Assembly (NCBI GenBank): GCA_039199225.1
Contig: JBCCSZ010000089.1
Span: 1-24,878, forward strand
Direction of reading: 5' to 3'
DNA length: 24,878 nt
Source: JBCCSZ01 sp039199225
Lineage (GTDB): Bacteria; Bacteroidota; Bacteroidia; Chitinophagales; Saprospiraceae
Below are positions 6,748 through 13,514 of this stretch, piece by piece. The translations under genes and the position numbers were made by a program. The number at the start of each line of letters is the position of its first letter. The first letter of the stretch is position 1. The notes under the pieces were generated by a model, which was not told the DNA's origin, ran no database searches, and was given only the letters and a program-made list of their open reading frames with translations.

Positions 6748-9567
6748 ATGTCCTTAAAAAGTACAACAGCTCTATGGGTTTTGCTTTGCTGTGTCTGCTT
6801 TTCTGCAGATTCACAGGAAGACTATCTTGCCAGTACCAGGGAGATCAGTGTAGTAGAAGGGTTGTTGCACCAACGGGTCCACTGCGCTTACTCCACACAA
6901 GAGGGTGCCTGGATCGGGACACAGGGGGGGCTGACTTTTTTTGATGGTTTTACTTTCCAGCACTGGACAAAGCCCAAAAATGGCCTTTCCAGAAACTCCG
7001 TCAACAAAATACTGGAAGACCAGGATGGCGCACTTTGGCTCATCTCTGGTAGAGAGCGCTCAAGGAAAGCCATCGATATTCTATCTGTAACAAGAGATAG
7101 CCTTCAATCTTTTGAAGAAAAATTTGGTCCCAATCAGCCCTTTGAGGTCTCAGAAATTCAACACCACTTTAGCGACCAGGCAAAGCAGCTTTACTTCTTT
7201 GCAAAAGACCAACTCTGGAAATACCAATCGGCAAAAGGTTTTTCAAAGATTCCACTTCCAGAGGGTTTCATTCCATATGCCTGCTTCACAACAGGTGAAT
7301 TGGCAGGTAAGGTCGGCACTGCCTTCGCGTGGCTGGATAAGGATCATCAGCTCCACCTCCGAACGGAATATGAACTCAAAGAAACTCATCTCTACATATT
7401 TGGATCAAAAGACCATTTTTGGGTAAAGCAAACTGGCAATCATGTATTGATTTACGCTCCGGAGGACAAACCCTCTCAGATAACCTACATCAAAGACGAA
7501 TTCGGGCAGAGCCTCTTCTACAACCCTTACCAAAACACCTTTTGGGTCAGCAATAAGTTTAAGATAGAAGTATTCGACGAAAGGGGTCGCTTGCTGCAAA
7601 AAAAAGAATTTAAACGGCCATTCAATGTTTTAGAGTTTGATCGATTCGGTACTGTTTGGATTTGTTCTCACTATGGTTTGCAATTGCTTCGCTTCGAAAG
7701 ACCCAAATTCAAACGCTTCCTTCACGATCCTTCGGAAAACCCTGACTTTAGCAAGCTTTTCAGGTGCCGTGGCCTGTACAAGAAGGACAATTCGCTGTTG
7801 GTCAACACATACCGTGGCCGTCAGCAAGTAAACCTAAGTACTGGCAAGGTCATCTCTATAGATTCTCTAACGAATACCGTTCAGTTGTCGCGTTCTTTTC
7901 CCATTATAGCTGATAATGATGGGTATTTTTGGTCTGCTAGCTACAAACTCATTCAGTGGGACAAAGAATATGGGTCTATCAAGAAAGAATACGAATACAA
8001 CACAGACTTTGACTATGGTAGGGGCTGGTCGTTGTTCGAAGATAAAAGCGGCAAAATATGGTTGGGGACCAATAGAGGATTGTTTTATTACGAAGATGGT
8101 GAGCTACAGCTTTTCAAAGCCTATAATGGCTTCAACACCTTGACAAATTCCATCCCCTTGGCCTTTTGCGAAGACCGTCAAGACAATATTTGGCTGACGA
8201 CTGACTCGGGCCTCTACCTCTTTGATACCTCCGAGGGTATAATGGAAAGGTATTGGAATGGCAACAACCAACAGTTTTACCTACCCTCCAACGACATCCA
8301 ACACCTCCACCAGGATACTGCAGGCATTTATTGGCTGGCGAGTGCAGATGAAGGGCTGATCCGTTGGGATAAAAAGGCAGGAACAACCCAAACTTTCAAT
8401 AGAAAAGATGGCTTCCCTTCTCACAATATCTACGCTGTTTACGAAGATGACTATGGGTATCTTTGGATGCCATCCAGCTATGGATTGATTCGATTTCATA
8501 AAGAAACCCATTCCTTTCAGGCTTTTTTCAAAGACGATGGCATCAGCGATAATGAGTTCAACCGGATCGCTCACTTTCGGGGAGAAGACGGCACTTTTTA
8601 TTTCGGTAGCCAAAATGGCGTCACCGCTTTTCACCCCAGGGATTTTCGGTTTTCATCGGCCAGCAAACAAACGACCAACCTCCAACTGAAAAGCCATCGA
8701 TTTTTCTCAACCCGCGGCCCCGAACTGCCTGCCATAGACATTGATTGGGATCGCAAGCAACTTCAATTGAAAAATCAGGTGCGCTTTGCCAGCTTCAAGG
8801 TACATTATCCCGATCTCTTTTGGACCGATCAATTCGACCTGCATTATCAGCTTGAGCGATTGGATGAACAGAACAGAGGCGGGCAGCTAAATGGCAACTA
8901 TGTCAGTCCGGACAACATCATCCGGCTGGTCGGCTTGGTTCCGGGGCTTTACAGGCTGCGCGTCGAAGCCCGACGAAAAAACGGCGGCATCTACATGGCG
9001 GCCCCCATTGGCTTTACCATTGATCTACCTCAACCTTGGAACCATCAAACTTGGTTCAGAGTACTGGTGGTCGTATTAGTATTGTTGCTAGGCTTTGGCA
9101 TTTTCCAGTGGCGCACCAAACAGTTGCAAAAGCGACAAATAGAACTAGAGCAGTTGGTAAAAGAACGCACCGAAAGTATACTAGCCAACCACCAAGTCAT
9201 TGAGAAACAAGCCCTGCAAATCCAGCAGATGCAGGATCAACTGGATCAGAAAGACCAGACTTGGCTTTTGAACTTGGAGCAGACGGTGCAGTACAAACTC
9301 GGCAACATCCACCTTGACCTTTCAGAGATCATCAACGATATGGGAACCAGCCGTTCTGCCTTTTATGAAAAGGTAAAAGAGCTTACCAATATGACCCCCA
9401 ACCAATATTTGCAGGAAGCCCGCATGCAGAAAGCCCTGGAGCTCTTGGAGCAAAGAGCATGCAATACCGTCAAGGAGGTCGCACTTTCCGTTGGAATCAA
9501 AAAACCAAGCTACTTTTCCAAGCTTTTCAAGGAGCGATTTGGCAAACTTCCCTCTACCTATTTCTAA
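6748..9567 (+). CDS. Membrane-spanning Reg_prop/Y_Y_Y sensor fused to an AraC-family DNA-binding domain
   Basis: Predicted one-component transmembrane transcription regulator, 939 residues. The N-terminus (MSLKSTTALWVLLCCVCF...) looks like a signal sequence or anchor. Residues ~30-650 contain two-component-regulator propeller blades (AWIGTQGGLTFFDG, KIWLGTNRGLFYYEDG, NIWLTTDSGLYLFD, YLWMPSSYGLIRF). A Y_Y_Y domain follows (~690-765), then one membrane helix (~768-789, VLVVVLVLLLGFGIF), a coiled coil (~790-840) and an AraC-type double helix-turn-helix (~840-939), ending FKERFGKLPSTYF. The architecture resembles hybrid two-component systems of Bacteroidota, but no histidine kinase, ATPase or receiver domain lies between membrane and DNA-binding domain, so phosphorelay is not expected. 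The likely ligand is periplasmic and unknown. Repeat arrays upstream of 2817 and directly downstream of this gene are candidate targets. ATG at 6748 is chosen because it places the hydrophobic segment at the N-terminus. Confidence 0.9.
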   Translation: MSLKSTTALWVLLCCVCFSADSQEDYLASTREISVVEGLLHQRVHCAYSTQEGAWIGTQGGLTFFDGFTFQHWTKPKNGLSRNSVNKILEDQDGALWLISGRERSRKAIDILSVTRDSLQSFEEKFGPNQPFEVSEIQHHFSDQAKQLYFFAKDQLWKYQSAKGFSKIPLPEGFIPYACFTTGELAGKVGTAFAWLDKDHQLHLRTEYELKETHLYIFGSKDHFWVKQTGNHVLIYAPEDKPSQITYIKDEFGQSLFYNPYQNTFWVSNKFKIEVFDERGRLLQKKEFKRPFNVLEFDRFGTVWICSHYGLQLLRFERPKFKRFLHDPSENPDFSKLFRCRGLYKKDNSLLVNTYRGRQQVNLSTGKVISIDSLTNTVQLSRSFPIIADNDGYFWSASYKLIQWDKEYGSIKKEYEYNTDFDYGRGWSLFEDKSGKIWLGTNRGLFYYEDGELQLFKAYNGFNTLTNSIPLAFCEDRQDNIWLTTDSGLYLFDTSEGIMERYWNGNNQQFYLPSNDIQHLHQDTAGIYWLASADEGLIRWDKKAGTTQTFNRKDGFPSHNIYAVYEDDYGYLWMPSSYGLIRFHKETHSFQAFFKDDGISDNEFNRIAHFRGEDGTFYFGSQNGVTAFHPRDFRFSSASKQTTNLQLKSHRFFSTRGPELPAIDIDWDRKQLQLKNQVRFASFKVHYPDLFWTDQFDLHYQLERLDEQNRGGQLNGNYVSPDNIIRLVGLVPGLYRLRVEARRKNGGIYMAAPIGFTIDLPQPWNHQTWFRVLVVVLVLLLGFGIFQWRTKQLQKRQIELEQLVKERTESILANHQVIEKQALQIQQMQDQLDQKDQTWLLNLEQTVQYKLGNIHLDLSEIINDMGTSRSAFYEKVKELTNMTPNQYLQEARMQKALELLEQRACNTVKEVALSVGIKKPSYFSKLFKERFGKLPSTYF

Positions 9568-9647
9568 TATTTCTGGAGTCACCCCTTTGTTTAAACCATT
9601 CAATTCCCTCTAAAACCCCTTTATTTGACGGGCCTCAATCGTATTTT

Positions 9648-9720
9648 GGACGATTTTGGTTCCCTGTCGGACGATTTGGGCTGCCCTGATACGATCTTGG
9701 GGCAATTCGGACAAATGAGG
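9648..9720 (+). repeat. Second array of the GGACGATTTTGG repeat, four units at 20-21 bp period
   Basis: The units are GGACGATTTTGG (9648-9659), GGACGATTTGGG (9669-9680), the weaker ATACGATCTTGG (9689-9700) and GGACAAATGAGG (9709-9720), with spacings of 21, 20 and 20 bp. An additional TATTTTGG half-unit overlaps the first copy. The first unit is identical to the middle unit of the array at 2602. It starts 80 bp after the AraC-type regulator stop codon and ends 36 bp before a TACATTTG element, an arrangement expected of an activator array. Repeat seen directly; function inferred. Confidence 0.7.
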
Positions 9721-9755
9721 TGAGCAAAATAATGGCGTCTGGTAAACTTTTCGGA

Positions 9756-9763
9756 TACATTTG
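9756..9763 (+). promoter_or_regulatory. Candidate -7 promoter element downstream of the repeat array
   Basis: TACATTTG matches TAnnTTTG. No -33 TTTG is visible at the usual distance, which would fit an activator-dependent promoter served by the array ending at 9720. A transcript from here would run into the doubtful ORF at 9974-10261 and end at the inverted repeat at 10268-10339. Confidence 0.4.
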
Positions 9764-9973
9764 AACAAGCAATACGATCTGTTATAGATGATCGATTTCG
9801 AAATAGACTACTTAAGTACCATTATATTCCGACCATTTTTTTCCTAATTCTTGCCCTCCGAAAGCATGGGGAGGCAAGATGGGAAAACCTCAAATGGTTA
9901 CTCAAAAACTGATAATCTTAAGTTGTGAATGCACCCTATTCTGGTCTAAGCCACAACTTAAACGCAAGAATCG

Positions 9974-10261
9974 ATGAAAGAAACGAAACAACATATCACA
10001 CTGTTTATCAAAGTTGCCTCTTTTACTATTGCTCAGGCTACCATTTGGATGCTCGGTATTGTTCGCCATGTGAGCTACACTTTCTTACAACATCTACCCA
10101 ATACTAGTAGCGAACCTGCCTTTTCTCTTTGCCCTTCCAGTCCAACCGTTTTGGCCTTCTATCGGCCTTCGGATGCATTGGAGTTTTCCCAAGAGAAACA
10201 ACCCCATAGGTATCTGCCTCATCGAGAAGGCCAACAAGCATCGACTCGATACAAAGCTTGA
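9974..10261 (+). CDS. Doubtful small ORF, 95 residues, hydrophobic N-terminus
   Basis: The frame begins MKETKQHITLFIKVASFTIA, a short charged segment followed by a mildly hydrophobic stretch (to about residue 30), then a polar tail without recognisable motif. I do not recognise a family. Support is contextual: it lies downstream of an activator-like repeat array and a TACATTTG element, and the inverted repeat at 10268 with a TTTT tail begins six bases after the stop codon. It may instead be a non-coding transcript in which this frame is accidental. Confidence 0.3.
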   Translation: MKETKQHITLFIKVASFTIAQATIWMLGIVRHVSYTFLQHLPNTSSEPAFSLCPSSPTVLAFYRPSDALEFSQEKQPHRYLPHREGQQASTRYKA

Positions 10262-10267
10262 GCCCCT

Positions 10268-10339
10268 AGACTGACCATCCCTCTACCTTAAAACCAAATG
10301 ACTCAATCGAATAACCTGGTATTTGTGGATGGTCAGTCT
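10268..10339 (+). repeat. Perfect 13-bp inverted repeat, possible hairpin terminator
   Basis: AGACTGACCATCC at 10268-10280 is the exact reverse complement of GGATGGTCAGTCT at 10327-10339, which runs into TTTT (10339-10342). The 46-nt interior contains a further small pair CAAAT/ATTTG. The loop is long for an intrinsic terminator, but position after a plus-strand ORF and the T-run fit one. Alternatives are a structured small RNA end or a tiny inverted-repeat element. Confidence 0.6.
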
Positions 10340-10572
10340 TTTATGAAACTATTTCCTCGATCAGTTGCAAAGAAAGTATTTCGTAAGTGATGCCCTTTTG
10401 ATGCAACTGAATAGATGTTGGGACCTAATGGTACCCGACAAGAAAATACTATATCCTCGTAATAACTTATTACCGGAGGTGTGTCAGGTTTCACCGGGAT
10501 TGAAGGAAACCAAACCTCTTGTAACGCGATCATACTGATGTTGTGCGGCCCTCCAAGATCCGGTTTTGTCCC
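10333..10572 (-). pseudogene. Possible gene fragment or small gene, about 80 codons
   Basis: On the minus strand a frame runs from just after a stop codon at 10573-10575 to TGA at 10333-10335. The only ATG is internal (10533), giving 66 residues; the codons before it (GTKPDLGGPHNIS) also read like protein. The translation (e.g. VWFPSIPVKPDTPPVISYYE, VPLGPNIYSVASKG) has varied, protein-like composition, unlike most shadow frames here, but no family is recognised. The stop codon falls inside the right arm of the 13-bp inverted repeat. It could be a remnant of a degraded gene or chance. Confidence 0.22.
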
Positions 10573-10587
10573 TTAGACGACCGGATC
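10557..10587. promoter_or_regulatory. 7-bp inverted repeat upstream of the cytochrome peroxidase gene
   Basis: GATCCGG (10557-10563) and CCGGATC (10581-10587) are perfect inverted copies with a 17-bp spacer, ending 69 bp before the chosen ATG of the peroxidase gene. This geometry would suit a dimeric regulator site or an mRNA hairpin in the leader. No regulator is identified for it. Confidence 0.35.
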
Positions 10588-10656
10588 ATGGGGCTGTAGT
10601 AACACTTGCCCCTTATGGCTTATTTGCCTATCTTCAAAGGGAATCAAAAGATTTCC

Positions 10657-11991
10657 ATGAGAATTCCTTTGCGCACCAGCTGTCTGTTTTCCCTCTGTAC
10701 GTGTTTGGCCTTGCAATGGCAAGCCTGCCAAAAAGTACCGGAATCCACTATGTGTCAGCAGCAGAGGTGGTTCGAAGATGCCGATGGAGATGGCCTGGGC
10801 AATCCCCAGAAATGGCAACAAGCCTGTGAGGCACCTCCAGCTCACGTATCTAATGCCCTGGACCCCAACGACCTCAATCCCGATCCCAACAGCCAGATAG
10901 CCACTGAAGCAGCCTTCGACGGTCGGATCGACCTGGATCACTTGGCCAATTATGCGTCCCAATTCATTCCCGACTACATCAAATGGGACAATGGCAGCAA
11001 GAATCCCATCAGTGATGCAGGAGCCACGCTAGGTAGGGTGCTGTTCTACGACAAGAAATTATCGATCAACGATCAAGTAGCTTGTGCCAATTGCCACAAA
11101 CAGGCCCTGGCCTTTGGAGACAATCGGCAACTGAGCCTGGGTGTCAATGGCCGAACCAGCCGACATGCGATGCGGTTGGTCAACAGCCGCTTTGCAGAGG
11201 AAACACATTTCTTCTGGGACGAACGCGCCGCCACCCTGGAACAGCTGTCTACCCTACCGATCCAGGACCCCATAGAAATGGGCTTCAGCGGAGACAATGG
11301 CGCTCCCGACCTGGATGACTTGATCGAAAAGCTCAAAGGTGTCGACTACTACAGGGAGTTGTTCCACTTTGTTTATGGCGATATTGACATCAACGAGAAA
11401 AGAATTCAAAATGCTCTTTCTCAATTTATTCGGAGCATCCAATCTTTCGACAGCCCCTACGATGAAGGCCGCCGCCAAGTAGCAGATGACCACCAGCCGT
11501 TTCCCAACTTTAGCGAACTGGAAAACCAGGGCAAGTCGCTTTTCTTGACTCGGCCGGTATTCGGCCCCGAGAGCATCCGAGTGGGAGGTGGAGCAGGCTG
11601 CCAGGTGTGCCACCGAGCCCCAGAGTTCGACATCGTTCTCAATTGCCGCAACAATGGCGTCATTGAAACGGCCAGAAATCCCAATGAATTGGAGTTGCAG
11701 ATCACCCGCTCCCCTTCCCTACGCAATCTTTTCAATCCCAGCGGACAACTCAACGGCCCCCTGATGCACAATGGCAACTTTACCACCATCGAAGAGGTCA
11801 TCGAGCATTACAATAGCATTGAATTCGATACCAAACGCAATAACAATCTCGATACCCGCCTTCGTCCGATGCAGAGAGGACAGCAGTTGGTACTCAGCGA
11901 GCAGGAAAAGGAAGCCTTGAGCGCTTTTCTACGGACGCTCGTCGGAACAGCACTGTACGAAGCCGAGAAGTGGTCCGACCCTTTTCTTTAA
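10657..11991 (+). CDS. Di-heme cytochrome c peroxidase / MauG-family protein, probable lipoprotein
   Basis: Periplasmic di-heme enzyme; family members reduce H2O2 with electrons from small cytochromes or oxidise protein or organic substrates. Numbered from ATG 10657 (444 residues), the two heme c sites are CANCH (Cys143, Cys146, His147) and CQVCH (Cys315, Cys318, His319). Supporting motifs are LGRVLFYDKKLSIND, WDERAATLEQLSTLPIQDPI before the second heme and GPLMHNGNFTTIEEVIEHYN near the end. The N-terminus (MRIPLRTSCLFSLCTCLAL) resembles a signal peptide with a possible lipidated Cys in QACQK. Before the peroxidase core is a DADGDGLGNP segment, like the calcium-binding thrombospondin type 3-like repeats common in this phylum. 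The frame extends upstream to a TTG at 10606; the ATG at 10657 is preferred because it gives the signal sequence at the N-terminus. It stands alone, convergent with the MBL gene. Confidence 0.93.
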   Translation: MRIPLRTSCLFSLCTCLALQWQACQKVPESTMCQQQRWFEDADGDGLGNPQKWQQACEAPPAHVSNALDPNDLNPDPNSQIATEAAFDGRIDLDHLANYASQFIPDYIKWDNGSKNPISDAGATLGRVLFYDKKLSINDQVACANCHKQALAFGDNRQLSLGVNGRTSRHAMRLVNSRFAEETHFFWDERAATLEQLSTLPIQDPIEMGFSGDNGAPDLDDLIEKLKGVDYYRELFHFVYGDIDINEKRIQNALSQFIRSIQSFDSPYDEGRRQVADDHQPFPNFSELENQGKSLFLTRPVFGPESIRVGGGAGCQVCHRAPEFDIVLNCRNNGVIETARNPNELELQITRSPSLRNLFNPSGQLNGPLMHNGNFTTIEEVIEHYNSIEFDTKRNNNLDTRLRPMQRGQQLVLSEQEKEALSAFLRTLVGTALYEAEKWSDPFL

Positions 11992-12176
11992 GCAGAGCAG
12001 CCTCAGCAAAAAGAAATAAAAACGAGATACAAGCAGATTCCTGTAGGAAGCGACTAAATACCTGAAGTACTCCAAGGCAAACAACCATCCTTCGAATTGG
12101 AAGAATGCGCTCCATTTTAGACTTCTATCTAAACGACGAGTCCGATGTAGCACCAGAAGACCTTTTACTGCTTAGG

Positions 12177-13514
12177 TCATAGAGGGTCAATTTCTATGTC
12201 TACGAAACCCTGTCCGTCCAAAATCCTTTCCAGATCAGTCCGCAATGGTTGCGGTTGATCGATGGAATGGGCCTCGTACTGGTTGAAATGAGGCAACTCT
12301 GTGGGATCATAGCCTGCAGCTTCAAGTGCCTGTTTGTAATTTCTCACGTTGTAGACCCGCCGCCCCAATTCTGCCAGCAAGGTAGCAGAGGGTATGGATT
12401 TGTAGGGCTTGCGCATCGTGGATACAATGGCCTGCGCCCTGGGCTGTTCGCCATCGGCTGGCAGCGGAAGAATCGCATCCAGTATTTGGTTGACCTCGTA
12501 GGTTTCATCCTTGTTGGGGTTCCAGGGAGAAGAATTTTTACTGCCGTGGTGACCCACCTTCAGAAAATCGATGGGCTGCCCTAGTAAGTCTCTGCGCCTA
12601 TTCCACATCGTTTCCCAACTGCCATTGTGCTTTTCTTCCTTGAAAACGCCTTCCCATTCTGCATCGCCCACAAATAGCAATCGCCGCCCTTTCCATTCAA
12701 TGAGTAAAACAACACTCAGATTGTTTTGAATACTGCTGTCCGACTCGGCAAAGGCCAGCGGATTGGACAACATCCTGGATTGCAACTTTTGAAAATCTGC
12801 CAGGCTGACGTTTGTAGGCTGGTTATTCGGATCGGTCGTAGCCGTATCGGCAAAAAGGGTAGAGAATTCTTCCAACTGACGCAGACTTTCATCCGCTTCC
12901 TTGCCTAGGTAAAAACCATCGATGTCTTCTTCCGGCGCCAGGATGTGCAAAACCGTATCCTTTAGGCTCAACTTGATTGGATCATCTTTGGAAGACATTC
13001 CAGCATGCACATAAGTAGGCTGGATGTTATTGCGATTGGGCATGATTTCCTTCAAGGCTTCGACCGCCCCATCGTTTCCAATGCCATAGAGCGACAGCAA
13101 ATCCTCCTCGACCGGCCCCAAGGCAATGTTCTGATGCACCATGTCCTGCACCATTCCGCGCACATTGTCGTGCAGCGCAAAGGTCCTTTCGGCCTGTGGA
13201 TGCTCGGCGTTCATCCCAGCACTGAGCCAAATGTTTCCAATCTCAATGGTTTTGAAAAAATCCGGATCAAAGCCTTTGATGTGGTCCGCATGTCGATGTG
13301 TGACGATGATCAAATCCAAGCGTCTTCTATTCCGACTCGATCCTCTTGGCAGGATGGACCGCAATTGTTTGATGGCCCGTTGCAAAAGGGCAATTCGCCC
13401 CTTCGATCCGCAATCGATGAGGATGTGAAATCCATCGGGTCCTTCCGGAATCCGGATGTAGATACAATCTCCGACTTCAACGTCGAAGGTTCTGATTAAG
13501 AGCTTATCTCCCAT
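12177..13514 (-). CDS. ComEC-like metallo-beta-lactamase-fold hydrolase
   Basis: Predicted cytosolic metal-dependent hydrolase of 445 residues; no signal peptide or membrane helices. The MBL motifs are clear: HRHADH (His73, His75, Asp77, His78), the bridging Asp in VGDAEW (Asp284) and FLKVGHHGSKNSSP (His322, His323), all as in the ComEC/Rec2-like MBL clade. The beta strand ILIDCGS (31-37) precedes the motif as expected. An insertion of roughly 150 residues separates motifs 2 and 4. It is the second gene of a minus-strand pair: its ATG at 13514 lies inside the last codons of the metalloprotease gene (19-nt overlap), implying translational coupling. Substrates of related enzymes include nucleic acids, but none can be assigned here. 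No terminator was found in the 185-bp convergent gap to the peroxidase gene. Confidence 0.9.
   Translation of the reverse strand: MGDKLLIRTFDVEVGDCIYIRIPEGPDGFHILIDCGSKGRIALLQRAIKQLRSILPRGSSRNRRRLDLIIVTHRHADHIKGFDPDFFKTIEIGNIWLSAGMNAEHPQAERTFALHDNVRGMVQDMVHQNIALGPVEEDLLSLYGIGNDGAVEALKEIMPNRNNIQPTYVHAGMSSKDDPIKLSLKDTVLHILAPEEDIDGFYLGKEADESLRQLEEFSTLFADTATTDPNNQPTNVSLADFQKLQSRMLSNPLAFAESDSSIQNNLSVVLLIEWKGRRLLFVGDAEWEGVFKEEKHNGSWETMWNRRRDLLGQPIDFLKVGHHGSKNSSPWNPNKDETYEVNQILDAILPLPADGEQPRAQAIVSTMRKPYKSIPSATLLAELGRRVYNVRNYKQALEAAGYDPTELPHFNQYEAHSIDQPQPLRTDLERILDGQGFVDIEIDPL

Larger units (their letters stand above)
9568..10656. other. Gene-poor region between the regulator and cytochrome peroxidase genes
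   Basis: More than 1 kb with no firmly supported gene. It holds the second repeat array (9648-9720), a candidate promoter (9756-9763), a bulged hairpin with arms CTTGCC/GGCAAG (9850-9878), a doubtful 95-codon ORF (9974-10261), a perfect 13-bp inverted repeat (10268-10339), a possible minus-strand gene fragment (10333-10572) and a 7-bp inverted repeat (10557-10587). The density of structure suggests regulatory or small-transcript content rather than plain spacer. Confidence 0.6.

Noticed and set aside
9850..9878. CTTGCC/GGCAAG hairpin as a terminator of the regulator gene
   Set aside because: Nearly 300 bp after the stop, bulged, and without a T-run after the stem on the plus strand; it also lies downstream of the candidate promoter at 9756.
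12105..12182. 25-codon plus-strand ORF (MRSILDFYLNDESD...) between the convergent peroxidase and MBL genes
   Set aside because: Protein-like in appearance but too short to support, with no start context; it runs into the end of the MBL gene.
13005..13499. 164-codon plus-strand ORF
   Set aside because: Antisense to the MBL-hydrolase gene, whose metal motifs leave no doubt about the coding strand.
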